Shown here one piece after another: positions 43,100 through 55,792 of a stretch of DNA of 64,000 nucleotides. This DNA comes from Enterococcus sp. HY326 (lineage in GTDB: Bacteria > Bacillota > Bacilli > Lactobacillales > Enterococcaceae): NCBI RefSeq assembly GCF_026157065.1, contig NZ_JANLGQ010000008.1, forward strand, positions 50,697 to 114,696. The letters are read 5' to 3'. Positions within the stretch are counted from its first letter, which is position 1; every line of letters begins with the position of its first letter. The notes beneath the pieces were generated by a model, which searched no databases, had not been told where the DNA came from, and saw only the letters and a program-made list of their open reading frames with translations. The translations under genes were made by a program, and so were the position numbers.

Positions 43100-44491
43100 T
43101 TAACCTACACTGCCTTCCATTTCATAACTGATTAAACGATTTAACTCTACCGCATATTCCATCGGTAATTCCTTCGTAAATGGTTCGACAAAGCCCATGA
43201 CAATCATTTCTGTGGCTTCGCTCTCGGTCAGGCCACGGCTCATCAGGTAGTAAAGTTGTTCTTCAGAAATTTTAGAAACCTTGGCTTCGTGTTCTAAAGA
43301 AACTTGGCTGTTGTGGATTTCATTGAATGGAATTGTATCGGATTTCGATAGTTCATCCATGATAATTGTGTCGCATTCAATGTGGGAAATTGAACCGGCA
43401 CTGTCTTTGTTAAAGGTTACTTGACCACGGTAGTTTACTTCGCCGCCGTCTTTGGAAATTGATTTTGAAACAATGGAGCTGGAAGTGTTTGGTGCGTTGT
43501 GAATCATTTTCGCACCTGTGTCTTGAATTTGTTTAGCTCCAGCAAACGCAATTGATAACATAGTGCCACGAGCGCCACGGCCATCAAGATAAACACTTGG
43601 ATACTTCATAGTAGTTTTGGCGCCTAAGTTTCCATCAATCCATTCCACGGTTGCCCCTTCTAGAGCTTTTGCCCTTTTAGTAACTAAATTATAGACATTG
43701 TCTGACCAGTTTTGGATAGTCGTGTAACGCGTGTAGGCATCTTTCAAGGTAAAAATTTCTACGATGGCTGCATGCAAGCTATTGCTAGAATAAGTTGGCG
43801 CTGTACAGCCTTCGACATAATGAACGCTGGCACCTTCGTCAACGATGATGAGCGTCCGTTCAAATTGACCGGTATTTTCAGCGTTGATTCGGAAATAAGT
43901 TTGCAAAGGAACATCAACTTTGACACCTTTTGGCACATAGATAAAGGTGCCGCCAGACCAAACTGCTGAATTTAGTGCAGCTAATTTATTATCTGTTGGT
44001 GGGACTAACTTGGCAAAATATTGTTTGAATAATTCTGGATATTCCTTTAAAGCAGAATCTGTATCCGTGAAGATGATTCCTAATTTGGTGAACTCATCCT
44101 TCATATTGTGATAAACAACTTCTGATTCATATTGGGCAGAGGCGCCGGCTAGATAAGCCCGCTCTGCTTCTGGAATCCCGATGCGTTCAAAGGTTTCTTT
44201 GATTTTATCCGGCACATCGTCCCAATCTCTTTCGGGACGGTCGCTGGCTTTTTGGTAATATTTTATTTTAGCAAAATCAATATCTGATAAATCTGGACCC
44301 CAGGTTTGCATTGGCATTTTGTTGAAGGCTTCTAAAGACTTCAAACGAAATTCCAACATCCATTCTGGTTCTTCTTTTACTCGCGAGATTTCCCGGACGA
44401 CTTCTTCGGTTAACCCTTCACCCGTAGTAAAAACGGGTTTGACGTCGTCATGGAAACCAAATTTATATTCTTCTAACTCGGGTACTCCCAT
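43100..44491 (-). CDS. sufB: Fe-S cluster scaffold subunit SufB
   Basis: A 463-aa SufB of the SufBC2D assembly complex. Seen: [39 protein letters not shown], and [22 protein letters not shown]. The last six codons (MEGSVG) lie in the att core and were supplied by element B, with the protein sequence preserved. Last gene of sufCDSUB. Confidence 0.95.
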   Translation of the reverse strand: MGVPELEEYKFGFHDDVKPVFTTGEGLTEEVVREISRVKEEPEWMLEFRLKSLEAFNKMPMQTWGPDLSDIDFAKIKYYQKASDRPERDWDDVPDKIKETFERIGIPEAERAYLAGASAQYESEVVYHNMKDEFTKLGIIFTDTDSALKEYPELFKQYFAKLVPPTDNKLAALNSAVWSGGTFIYVPKGVKVDVPLQTYFRINAENTGQFERTLIIVDEGASVHYVEGCTAPTYSSNSLHAAIVEIFTLKDAYTRYTTIQNWSDNVYNLVTKRAKALEGATVEWIDGNLGAKTTMKYPSVYLDGRGARGTMLSIAFAGAKQIQDTGAKMIHNAPNTSSSIVSKSISKDGGEVNYRGQVTFNKDSAGSISHIECDTIIMDELSKSDTIPFNEIHNSQVSLEHEAKVSKISEEQLYYLMSRGLTESEATEMIVMGFVEPFTKELPMEYAVELNRLISYEMEGSVG

Positions 44492-44562
44492 GGTCCCACG
44501 CTCCTTTTCTGATTGGTGTAATGGAAAAGTATTGAGGACTTTTCTTGATTACATTGGAAATT

Positions 44563-47538
<2,976 letters not shown>

Positions 47539-47552
47539 CAAGCTTGGCCTCC

Positions 47553-48326
47553 TTATGCTTCTTCTTCTTTGTATTCAATACCTAATTCTTTACTGATGCC
47601 AGCGTAGCCTTCTGCTTCTAGCCGTTTTGCTAAATCGGCATCACCGGTTAAGACAACCCGACCATCCATCATAATGTGGACAACATCTGGTGTGATGTAA
47701 TTTAATAAGCGTTGGTAATGGGTGATGATTAACGAGCCGAAATTATCCCCTCGCATGTCATTAACCCCTTTAGCCACCACTTTTAAGGCATCGATATCTA
47801 AACCAGAGTCGATTTCATCTAAGATGGCAAAGGTTGGCTCCAACATTAACAATTGCAAAATTTCGTTGCGCTTCTTTTCTCCACCAGAGAAGCCTTCATT
47901 TAAATAGCGTTCTGCCATTTCTTCTGGCATGTTCAGCAATTCCATTTTAGCATCTAATTTTTTCAAAAATTCCATTACAGAAATTTTGTGGTCTTCATCT
48001 CTTTTAGCGTTGATGGCCGCCCGCATAAATTCGGCATTGGTGATGCCGGGAATTTCACTTGGGTATTGCATTGCTAAAAATAAACCTAAGCGGGCTCTTT
48101 CATCCACTTCTAACTCTAAAATATTTTCACCGTCAAAAAGAATTTCACCCTCGGTTACTTCGTAGTTTGGATTGCCCATGATGGCAGCAGATAAAGTAGA
48201 CTTACCAGTTCCATTAGGTCCCATGATAGCGTGAATTTCGCCAGTCTTCATCGTCAGGTTAACACCCTTTAAGATTTCTTTATCCTCAATAGCCACATGG
48301 AGATTTTTAATTTCTAAAACAGACAT
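47553..48326 (-). CDS. sufC: Fe-S assembly ATPase SufC
   Basis: A 257-aa ABC-type ATPase: Walker A GPNGTGKSTL, signature FSGGEKKRNEIL, Walker B FAILDEIDSGLD. First gene of the operon. Confidence 0.95.
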   Translation of the reverse strand: MSVLEIKNLHVAIEDKEILKGVNLTMKTGEIHAIMGPNGTGKSTLSAAIMGNPNYEVTEGEILFDGENILELEVDERARLGLFLAMQYPSEIPGITNAEFMRAAINAKRDEDHKISVMEFLKKLDAKMELLNMPEEMAERYLNEGFSGGEKKRNEILQLLMLEPTFAILDEIDSGLDIDALKVVAKGVNDMRGDNFGSLIITHYQRLLNYITPDVVHIMMDGRVVLTGDADLAKRLEAEGYAGISKELGIEYKEEEA

Positions 48327-48615
48327 TTAGTTCGACTCCTTCTTTAATTTCTCAGTTAGCGAGAGATTTCTTTCGTCATTCTCAAAAAACCTGTCGAAAA
48401 CCAAATTATTCTAAGTTACATTCTAGACCAAATGGTGGTCAAGCGCAAACCTCCAAGCCCGCTTTTTGCGAATAATTAGGAATTAAATCGGAAAAATCAA
48501 AAAATCCACTCGCTTTGCTGTTATTTATAATCAATCTAAATAGAAAAAGAATTTTCAAAGGTTTCTGCTTAAAAATTATCTGACGGACTCACACTGTTCC
48601 GTCACCAACTTTAAA
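48327..48615 (-). promoter_or_regulatory. suf upstream region
   Basis: Minus strand has TTGACC, 18 bp, TAACTT at about 48409-48438 as a weak promoter candidate, overlapping the partial palindrome ACCACCATTTGGT. The rest of this interval shows one small hairpin (GACGGA/TCCGTC near 48580) and no gene. Confidence 0.35.
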
Positions 48616-48651
48616 TAAAAAATCATACGAAGCTTAATAGCTCCATATGAT
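48616..48651 (-). terminator. terminator of the second surface cluster
   Basis: ATCATATGGAGCT pairs with AGCTTCGTATGAT with two mismatches; on the minus strand followed by TTTTTTATTT. About 120 bp past the last gene. Confidence 0.75.
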
Positions 48652-48770
48652 CTTGGAAATAGATGAATGACTGTCTTGTATGCTTCAAAAAAACAATTTT
48701 CTAAAATTTTAAACTAGTGACTAAGTTTCTAGCTATCTGATAGTGGTAAAAAAGCTACATCATATAAAAA

Positions 48771-49103
48771 TTAATTGCGTAATTTTCTTTTTACCAAAAA
48801 TAATACTATCACAAGTAAAAATACACCGCTGATTAAACTAAGTAAGGCGATTATCGGACGCTCACCAAGTTGCGGAAGATCACTATTTCCCTCTGAGTCT
48901 ATCGAAATCTCATACATCGTGCTGCTAATTTTTGGAACTTCCTCTGAAATACTTGAACTACTGGTGGTTTCAGTTGTTTCAGTAGGCGATAAAGTTCCGG
49001 CAATCGTTACGGTCCCTTCCTTTGCGCTTCCATCTATCGGGAAACCTCCACTGATAAATGCAACGAAGAGAAGGCCAAGTAGAGCAACTTTATATTTTTT
49101 CAT
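48771..49103 (-). CDS. small LPXTG-like wall-anchored protein
   Basis: A 110-aa protein: signal peptide (cleaved near GSAKEG), Thr/Ser-rich stalk, then LPQLGERP, a hydrophobic span and KRKLRN. The sorting motif has Leu in place of Thr, a variant also seen in small anchors of WxL-type clusters. Probably holds partners of this cluster at the wall. Confidence 0.75.
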   Translation of the reverse strand: MKKYKVALLGLLFVAFISGGFPIDGSAKEGTVTIAGTLSPTETTETTSSSSISEEVPKISSTMYEISIDSEGNSDLPQLGERPIIALLSLISGVFLLVIVLFLVKRKLRN

Positions 49104-49130
49104 AGATACTCCTCTGTAGAGTATAGTTTT

Positions 49131-49763
49131 TTACTCCCAGCTTTGAGCTGCAAAGGTTAATGTCATTGTGAACGTTGGGGCAATTGTTTCCGAAAGAGCT
49201 GAAGATAAAGTCCCGTCATATTGGAACGTTGCAGCATTATTTGTAACGGTACTACTGTCTGTGGCCGCTTCATCTGTACTGGCAATTTGACCAACGTTAT
49301 TCGCTAAAACTAAGCTAGTCGCACCAGTCACACCGGTAGTTCCATCTGTCACTAAAGAAGCTGTTGAAGAAGCTCCACCATCATTTCTATTTAAGTTCAC
49401 TGCTAATGAAGAAATCGATGAAATATCTACACTGTTGGTTTGCGTAATTCCTGTGGCAACAACACTGACCGGACGTCCAGAATTATTGGTAATATCATAG
49501 TCTGGCGATTCGATGGTGGTACTTCCTGCTGTATTGTAGAAGATTGTCGCTGTATCTAAAGTTACGTTAATCCACTGGTTAGAGCCTTCATTGATAGGTG
49601 CTTCAGGATCGGTATTACTTTGACCTAGCGTTCCGTTAATTTGAACATCTCCGGTATTGGTCCCATTATTGATAGTTTCAGCGGCATGAGCTGTTGTCGC
49701 TCCTAATCCAAGTGTAGCCAGTGTGCCTATTCCTAAGATTGTACCTAAAACTTTTTTATTCAT
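49131..49763 (-). CDS. secreted surface protein, WxL/camelysin-like
   Basis: A 210-aa protein with signal peptide ending AHAAET. One beta-rich domain with NQWINVTLDT near the start and FQYDGTLSSALSETIAPTFTMTLTF at the end, reminiscent of the terminal Y...L..TLTF segment of WxL domains. No Cys, no LPXTG. AT the family level I am unsure. Confidence 0.6.
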   Translation of the reverse strand: MNKKVLGTILGIGTLATLGLGATTAHAAETINNGTNTGDVQINGTLGQSNTDPEAPINEGSNQWINVTLDTATIFYNTAGSTTIESPDYDITNNSGRPVSVVATGITQTNSVDISSISSLAVNLNRNDGGASSTASLVTDGTTGVTGATSLVLANNVGQIASTDEAATDSSTVTNNAATFQYDGTLSSALSETIAPTFTMTLTFAAQSWE

Positions 49764-49793
49764 TATGTGTTGTTCTCCTTTATAATTTTTTTA

Positions 49794-50327
49794 TCAAGTC
49801 ACTGTGAAGCTAACTGTTGCAGCAACTTGACCTTTCGCTTCTGAAGTTTCCGCATCGTACAATTTGAATAAGGCCGTCCCAGTATACGTACCTGCATCCA
49901 AATGAGTATCTAGCGTGGCATTTTTGACTTCATAACCAACGGCAATCGCTCCCGAGCTATAGACTACCGTGCCGTCATCTAAGGTGATAGTGACTGCAAT
50001 GGGATAAGCGTTAGTCGGCGGATTTTGAATATAAAGATCGCTTGAATCATCCTGACTGTCTACTTGAATTTCTGAGCCGATAATCATTTGAAATTGACTC
50101 GCATCAACTTGTGCTTGAGCGTAAGTGGCAATTTCATCATTGGTCATTGCGGCGGCATCTTTGCCCTCAGGTAAAAAACTACCAGCGACAACTGTTGCTG
50201 TTTTTTCTTCTGTTTTTGAAGAGAAATACCAATAAAGTCCACCACCTACGATGGAAACCAGTAAAAGCAGTAGTGCTAAAATAAGCCATTTTTTCCTTTT
50301 GGTTGTTTTGCTATTTTTTTTCTTCAA
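49794..50327 (-). CDS. membrane-anchored cluster protein
   Basis: A 177-aa protein: basic N-terminus, one membrane helix (about 13-32), then a beta-sandwich-like ectodomain (VAVTITLDDGTVVYSSGAI, then LDAGTYTGTALFKLYD). It looks like the small companion membrane proteins in WxL operons. Starts with TTG and has only a weak ribosome-binding site. Confidence 0.6.
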   Translation of the reverse strand: MKKKNSKTTKRKKWLILALLLLLVSIVGGGLYWYFSSKTEEKTATVVAGSFLPEGKDAAAMTNDEIATYAQAQVDASQFQMIIGSEIQVDSQDDSSDLYIQNPPTNAYPIAVTITLDDGTVVYSSGAIAVGYEVKNATLDTHLDAGTYTGTALFKLYDAETSEAKGQVAATVSFTVT

Positions 50328-50345
50328 TTTTCTTTTCTCGCTTTC

Positions 50346-52274
50346 TTAGCTGCCAATCACGACAGTCAATGTATATTGAATATCTTGAACACTTGTATAG
50401 CTAACCGTTCCGCCGTATTGCCCGACAAGATTAAAGGTATCCTCGCCACCGAAGCCATTCATTGAAAAGCTGTTCGTTGTGCTTCCATCTGAAATGAACG
50501 GGATTTCAGACGAGGTATCGGAGGTATCTCGTAATGCTAAATACAAGGGGTTGGTTGCCGTTGTATTATTGACATCATTCACTAAGGTGATGTCAGGAAC
50601 ACTGGTCACCGATTGAATTCCCATTGTTGCAGGATAATTGGACTGATTCGTTACGGTGTAGGAATCGGCAGATGTGAATTCAGCATTATCTATGATTGAA
50701 AATGTCATTTCAATTGGGATTGAAACAACCAACGTACTTCTATCAACTGTCACTACCTGCAACACCCAATCTGTTGTTTGCGTCAATCTTCCTGAAGATG
50801 AAGTTGCCGTGCCTCTCACAAAAACCGTATAAGTTCCCGCAAGAACCTCTGTTAAAGAGACTGAGCTGGCGGTTGTCTCGCCAGCGTAACTTGCATTTGA
50901 AGCGTTGGTTATAATACTTTGATTGCTATCGGTACTGAGATCGGCGTCATCACTCAGTGGCGAAGTGCTAAATATTTTATATTCAACATTGGTTAAACTG
51001 TAGGAGGAACTAGCATTCAAATTGGCAATATCAAGATTACTTGTGGCTTTGGTATCGCCTGTTCCATCGGCCACTGTGCTTGTTGCATCAAAGGAGAGAG
51101 TTGACTTTGGATAATAAACGACTTTTGCTACGTTCGTTGCAAATCCGCTATCCGTCAAACTAGTCGCAGTGGTAGCTGCACTTTTTTTAGTCGTCACTCC
51201 GCCAACGGTATAATCCCAAAGATAGGCATCAGTGGTTGTCGGGGTCAGTGTCGATGTACTAGAAAACAAGCCAGTACCCGAAGTGTTCTCGAAGGAAATT
51301 TCAGCAGGTGTTGTGGCATTGATTGCCATCGTTGCTGAACCAGAGCTACCGACTCGCCCTGCCCCTTCCAGTGATAAGGTTGCGTTATTTCCAATGGTAT
51401 AAGTCGATGTTGTTCCAGTACCGTTAGCTGGGTTGAACCCATAAGAACTTGCAGTGTAAAGAAAAACTGCTGAATCAGCTAGATTCAAATTCACATAGCT
51501 GCGGTCGTAAACAAAATAGCGCTTATTGGTAGTAATATTGACGTAGGACTCAACGTTGATAGTTGTTGTTTGGTTTGAATTTGTACTAGTAGAGTTGTAA
51601 ATAAATGCGGTGTTACCTGAACTAGTTTGCTCAATATTTGTCACGCTGTCGGCTGCAAAGGTTAGGTTCGCCCCCTCCATGAACTCTTGGGAGTTGCTAC
51701 CAGAAGCAACAGTAAAATTGTTTTGCCCCTCAAAAGTGAACGTCGTATTGCCATTATAATTACACAAGGGCTGTCCGCCATTAGAACCAAAATAGTCAAC
51801 ATTTCTAATTGTTAAATCAACTTGCGCATTATAATTTAAGATGATGCCATAGTAGGTCTGGTAATACGTATACGAACTATCACCGAAAGAGAGGTTTTCA
51901 TAGGTGACATCATAACCGCTGGCATTGACATAAAATCCAGCAGTTGAAGTGATAGTCGAAGTTCCGGTTTTTAACATCTTATAGTAAGAACCTGCTGTAT
52001 TATTCTTCAAGCCATTTATCACTACATTGGAGTAGATGATGAAGCTGTCAGTATCGGTGTAGGTGATATCATTATTGAGTTGAATGTATAAAGTCGAAGC
52101 TGAGCCGTCGCCATTTTTTAAGGCTGTTGTCAAATCGGCGGCATTTTCAACGATATATGGGTCGGATTCCACTCCCGACCCGGTAACCGCAGCAGAGGCT
52201 TTTTCTGGAGTTAAAACAATGAAGATACTGCAGGCAAAGAATAAGAAAAAAATTATAGACAATCTATTTTTCAT
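50346..52274 (-). CDS. secreted beta-helix (pectate-lyase-like) adhesin candidate
   Basis: About 642 aa. Signal peptide ending ASAAV. Residues 40-330 carry the start of a pectate-lyase-like fold (YIVENAADLTTALKNGDGSASTLYIQLNNDITY) and strand repeats rich in N/T/Y, as in wall-associated adhesive beta-helix proteins. The C-terminal 110 residues (VSIPIEMTFSII, YTVTNQSNYPATMGI, YTLTVVIGS) resemble the domain of the 49.1-49.8 kb protein. First gene of the cluster. ATG 52272-52274. Confidence 0.7.
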   Translation of the reverse strand: MKNRLSIIFFLFFACSIFIVLTPEKASAAVTGSGVESDPYIVENAADLTTALKNGDGSASTLYIQLNNDITYTDTDSFIIYSNVVINGLKNNTAGSYYKMLKTGTSTITSTAGFYVNASGYDVTYENLSFGDSSYTYYQTYYGIILNYNAQVDLTIRNVDYFGSNGGQPLCNYNGNTTFTFEGQNNFTVASGSNSQEFMEGANLTFAADSVTNIEQTSSGNTAFIYNSTSTNSNQTTTINVESYVNITTNKRYFVYDRSYVNLNLADSAVFLYTASSYGFNPANGTGTTSTYTIGNNATLSLEGAGRVGSSGSATMAINATTPAEISFENTSGTGLFSSTSTLTPTTTDAYLWDYTVGGVTTKKSAATTATSLTDSGFATNVAKVVYYPKSTLSFDATSTVADGTGDTKATSNLDIANLNASSSYSLTNVEYKIFSTSPLSDDADLSTDSNQSIITNASNASYAGETTASSVSLTEVLAGTYTVFVRGTATSSSGRLTQTTDWVLQVVTVDRSTLVVSIPIEMTFSIIDNAEFTSADSYTVTNQSNYPATMGIQSVTSVPDITLVNDVNNTTATNPLYLALRDTSDTSSEIPFISDGSTTNSFSMNGFGGEDTFNLVGQYGGTVSYTSVQDIQYTLTVVIGS

Positions 52275-52547
52275 TGGATTCACGACTTTCTGATTTCATT
52301 TAATCAATACAGGTTAAAATTCATTGTCGTAATCGTAATAAAATAGATTGATTTAGTAACCCGTTTGGTTTTATCCTTTTTACCCAAAAAAATAAAATTA
52401 AAAAGCTTTGATTAGAAAAAGGGCGTGAAATAAGGATTTCTAACCTATTGGACAAAATCGAAGTGGACTTTTCTTATTTTTGAAAAAAAAAGAAATTAAT
52501 GATTTTTCCTTGAGGAGTATTTTGAAGAGATTTTTCTGAAATGATGA
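52275..52547. other. upstream region of the second surface cluster
   Basis: AT-rich; no convincing -35/-10 pair, RNA or repeat seen. Confidence 0.35.
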
Positions 52548-52730
52548 TTATATCTGATACTCAAATACCGCTAAAGTTTCTAAAAACTGTGTTCTAGTGC
52601 ACTTTTTACATTCAGCAGGAGCATATTTATCAGTGGGATTGCCACAAATTTTACACGCTACATCAGTTTTAGGCACAGTCTTTTGTAAGATTAGTCCATG
52701 ACCATGAATTTTCAAAAAAAGACAACACAA
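52548..52730 (-). CDS. small zinc-ribbon ORF, doubtful start
   Basis: A frame of up to 60 codons with CKICGNPTDKYAPAECKKC, a four-Cys zinc-ribbon pattern. There is no ATG and the only long start is a TTG inside the metQ terminator tail, so it may be a gene whose 5' end was lost. Confidence 0.4.
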   Translation of the reverse strand: MCCLFLKIHGHGLILQKTVPKTDVACKICGNPTDKYAPAECKKCTRTQFLETLAVFEYQI

Positions 52731-52735
52731 AAAAA

Positions 52736-52772
52736 CAGCCGATAAAAGAGGTCATGCCTCCTTTATCGGCTG
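52736..52772 (-). terminator. terminator of the metNIQ operon
   Basis: CAGCCGATAAA pairs with TTTATCGGCTG, with an inner GAGG/CCTC; on the minus strand followed by TTTTTTTG. Confidence 0.85.
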
Positions 52773-52784
52773 ATTTACTATTTA

Positions 52785-53639
52785 TTATTCGTCAACTGGT
52801 TTAACAGCGCCGCCCCATTTGTCAAGAATCCATTGTTGGATTTCATCACTGTGGAGAACTTCCATTAATTTAACGATTCGTTCATCATCTTCATCGCCGG
52901 AACGAACTGCGACAATATTCGCGTAAGGCGAGTTGTCACCGTCTAAGGCGATTGCATCTTCTACAGGATTTAAACCTGCTGCATAAGCTAAGTTAGCATT
53001 GATAGCAATTAAATCAGCTTCATCATTTTCATAGGCCTGCGCCAAAATCGTCGTGTCAATATCACTAGTAAAAGTCAGATTTTTGGGATTTTCATCAATG
53101 TCATCAAAGGTCGCTGTTTCTGGATCAACACCATCTTTTAGTGTCAATAAATCATTGTCAACAAAAATTTGTAAAATCCGACCCCAGTCAGAAACTGAAT
53201 TTGAGGTAATGACTGTTGCGCCATCTTCAAGATCATCTAGGCTGGTAATTCTTTGAGAATACAGGCCCATTGGTTCAATATGGACAGCACCAGCGCTGAC
53301 AATATCATAGCCGTAATCTTCAATTTGTTGATTCAAGTATGGTAAATGTTGGAAGTAATTGGCATCCACATCACCTGCATCTAACGAACGGTTCGGGATA
53401 TTGTAGTCATCTGTCACCGTAATATCTAACGTCACGCCCTCTGCTTCTAATAATGGCGCAGCTTCTTCTAAAATTTCAGCATGGGGTGTTGAGCTGGCAG
53501 CGATTTTTAATACCTGTGTGTCACCGCTAGCAGAAGCATCTGTGCTAGAGCTTGCTGTTGAATTTGAGTCATTCCCGCAGGCAGCCAAACCTACAACTAA
53601 GGCTGCCGATAAAGCAAAACCAAATAATTTCTTCTTCAT
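52785..53639 (-). CDS. metQ: methionine ABC transporter lipoprotein MetQ
   Basis: A 284-aa lipoprotein (lipobox VGLAACG) of the NlpA/MetQ family: DYNIPNRSLDAGDVDANYFQHLPYL, HIEPMGLYSQ and NLAYAAGLNP are typical. Captures methionine (D/L) for MetNI. Confidence 0.93.
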   Translation of the reverse strand: MKKKLFGFALSAALVVGLAACGNDSNSTASSSTDASASGDTQVLKIAASSTPHAEILEEAAPLLEAEGVTLDITVTDDYNIPNRSLDAGDVDANYFQHLPYLNQQIEDYGYDIVSAGAVHIEPMGLYSQRITSLDDLEDGATVITSNSVSDWGRILQIFVDNDLLTLKDGVDPETATFDDIDENPKNLTFTSDIDTTILAQAYENDEADLIAINANLAYAAGLNPVEDAIALDGDNSPYANIVAVRSGDEDDERIVKLMEVLHSDEIQQWILDKWGGAVKPVDE

Positions 53640-53667
53640 AAAATAAAATCCTCCATTTTTTCTATTT

Positions 53668-54354
53668 TTAGCGTTTATCTAAACGTTTCACTAACTGGTC
53701 ACCGATAAATTGCACGATGAAGACAATTACTAAAATCGTAACTGTTGCAACTAAGACAATCGTTTGCTGATTACGGGCATAGCCGACTTGATAGGCCCAG
53801 CCCCCAAGACCACCACCGCCAATTGGACCGGCCATTGCCGTAAATCCAATCATTGAAATAGTGGTTAAAGTAATATTGGCGATAATACTCGGCAGACTTT
53901 CTGGAATCAACACCTTTCTAATCTTTTCAAAAGGTGTCGCCCCCATTGCATCGGCGGCCTCCAACACACCGCTGTCCACTTCTCTAAAGGAAGTTTCCGC
54001 TAGTCTGGCAAAAAAAGGTGTCGCTGAAATAATTAAAGCGGGCAGTGCCGACTCAGCACCGATACTTGTACCGATTATTTGCCGGGTAAAAGGCATTAAC
54101 AAAAGTAACAAAATAATAAAAGGAATTGAGCGGAATATATTGCTAAACAATGAAACAATGCTGTAAATTACTTTTGCTAAAGTTGAAGTTCTGCGGCCTA
54201 ATAAATAGAGCAGCAGACCTAATAAAAAGCCTAAAATAATCACAAACAGCATCGAGATAATCGTCATATAAAGAGTTTCCACGGTCATGTCCAAAAATGT
54301 TTGAGGATCAATTTGTGTAAAATCAAAATAAGTTTCTACGAAGCCCTTATTCAA
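53668..54354 (-). CDS. metI: methionine ABC transporter permease MetI
   Basis: A 228-aa permease with about five helices and the EAA loop EAADAMGATPFEKIRKVLIPESLPSII that docks on MetN. TTG start overlapping the metN end by 8 bp, behind GGAGGTG. Confidence 0.93.
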   Translation of the reverse strand: MNKGFVETYFDFTQIDPQTFLDMTVETLYMTIISMLFVIILGFLLGLLLYLLGRRTSTLAKVIYSIVSLFSNIFRSIPFIILLLLLMPFTRQIIGTSIGAESALPALIISATPFFARLAETSFREVDSGVLEAADAMGATPFEKIRKVLIPESLPSIIANITLTTISMIGFTAMAGPIGGGGLGGWAYQVGYARNQQTIVLVATVTILVIVFIVQFIGDQLVKRLDKR

Positions 54355-55378
54355 AATCGGTCACCTCCACATCCTGTAGTTTAAAGAAGTCAATTGCTTG
54401 GCTGATGGCTTGATCATCCCCTGTTAACAAAACAGTTAATGTTCCAAAAGAAGCGTCCTCAGTCCGTCTGATGCGACCGGCTACGACATTGATGTCGATT
54501 GGAAATTGCCGAATTGCCTGAGATATAACTGGCTCATTGGCATTATTTTCTTTAAATTCCAAAGTGACGATGCGACCTTCTGGATTAGCCGCCACAAATT
54601 CTTGAATCAGCTGTTCATCGCTATTGGTTTCCGGCTGCAGTTCTTGTTGCACAAATCGCTTGGTGACCTCTTGTTGTGGATGGCGGAAAACTGCGGAAAC
54701 TTGTCCGTCTTCGACAATTTTTCCTAATTCCATGACGGCAACTTTGTTACAAATTTTGCGCACCACATGCATTTCATGAGTGATTAAAACAATCGTCAGC
54801 TTTAATTCATGATTGATTTTTTCTAAGAGATTCAGCACTTCGTCTGTCGTCTGCGGATCAAGAGCACTGGTTGCTTCATCACAGAGTAAAATATCAGGGT
54901 TATTGGCTAACGCCCGAGCAATTCCCACCCGTTGCTTTTGACCACCGGATAGCTGGGCGGGATAAGCATCCCCCCGCCCCTCCAAGCCGACTAATTGAAT
55001 CAATTCATTGGCTCTTTGACTACGGTCATTTTTGGCAACACCGGCTAACTCTAAAGGCAGTTCAATATTTTCTTTAACGGTACGGGACCACAGCAAATTA
55101 AAATGCTGGAAAATCATACCGACTTTTTGACGGAAGCTGCGGAGCTCTTTATTTTTTAAGTTGGCAATATTTTGCCCTCGGACGATGACCTCACCTTTAC
55201 TTGGTTTTTCCAAGCCGTTTAATAACCGGACTAAGGTACTTTTACCGGCTCCAGAATAGCCGACAATACCGTAAACGTCCCCCTGCTCCACATCTAAAGA
55301 AACATCCGCCACTGCGTGAATGGCGCCGGCTTTACCGGAAAACTCCTTTTCGACATGGTGTAATTCAATAAATGACAT
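54347..55378 (-). CDS. metN: methionine ABC transporter ATPase MetN
   Basis: A 343-aa ATPase: Walker A GYSGAGKSTL, signature LSGGQKQRVGIARAL, Walker B ILLCDEATSALD, and a C-terminal NIL domain (about 265-343) that senses methionine. Confidence 0.94.
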   Translation of the reverse strand: MSFIELHHVEKEFSGKAGAIHAVADVSLDVEQGDVYGIVGYSGAGKSTLVRLLNGLEKPSKGEVIVRGQNIANLKNKELRSFRQKVGMIFQHFNLLWSRTVKENIELPLELAGVAKNDRSQRANELIQLVGLEGRGDAYPAQLSGGQKQRVGIARALANNPDILLCDEATSALDPQTTDEVLNLLEKINHELKLTIVLITHEMHVVRKICNKVAVMELGKIVEDGQVSAVFRHPQQEVTKRFVQQELQPETNSDEQLIQEFVAANPEGRIVTLEFKENNANEPVISQAIRQFPIDINVVAGRIRRTEDASFGTLTVLLTGDDQAISQAIDFFKLQDVEVTDFE

Positions 55379-55458
55379 GTTGACCCTCTGCTTTCTTTTT
55401 TTTCATTAACCTTCTTATTAACATTGATACTTTAAAATAGCTGCTGACTTTTGGCACT

Positions 55459-55755
55459 AAAAAAGCCTCCGCCCTTTCAATGAGTATGCCTCACCAAAAG
55501 GACGAAAGCCTAACTTTCGTGTTACCACCTTAGTTTGTTATCTTCTCACGAAAATAACCTCAATCAGTACTTGATAGAATTATCGCAGACTGCGTTGCTA
55601 TATCGGGCAATCCCGTAATCAGCTCGCCTGCGCTTACTGATTAATGCTCAAAGACCATCTTCCATCTCACTAGTGTTACCCTTTTTCAGCGGCCGGGCTC
55701 TCTTGAAACTTTCATGAGGATGTACTCTTCTTTTCAAAGCATTTCTTATAATGTC
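55459..55755 (-). ncRNA. T-box leader of metNIQ
   Basis: On the minus strand the T-box sequence AAGGTGGTAACACGAAAG lies at about 55513-55530, followed by a terminator stem (GACGAAAGCC side 55501-55510 and GCCTCCGCCCTTT side 55465-55477) and TTTTTT. Upstream, GAGAGCCCGGCCGCTGAAAAAGG fits the distal stem I region, and an AUG in GAGATGGAAGATGG is the likely specifier. Uncharged tRNA-Met would favour antitermination and methionine uptake. Confidence 0.85.
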
Positions 55756-55792
55756 AGAATTATAGCAGTCGCTTGTTCATCTGTCAAACTTT

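Larger units (their letters stand above)
34232..43120. mobile_element. integrative element B, ~8.9 kb, with defence cargo
   Basis: Bounded by CCTACACTGCCTTCCAT at 34223-34239 and 43104-43120. Direct arm repeats with two TGGTCAAAA-like units lie at both ends (34347-34367 and 43012-43031), and ATTGGGAGCAA (34377-34387) is inverted at 41814-41824. Holds integrase, CI-like repressor, Xis-like protein, an unknown regulator, a lipoprotein/membrane operon, an origin-like repeat and an RloA/RloB pair. No capsid, primase or helicase. Sits next to sufB and so is probably the later insertion. Confidence 0.85.
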
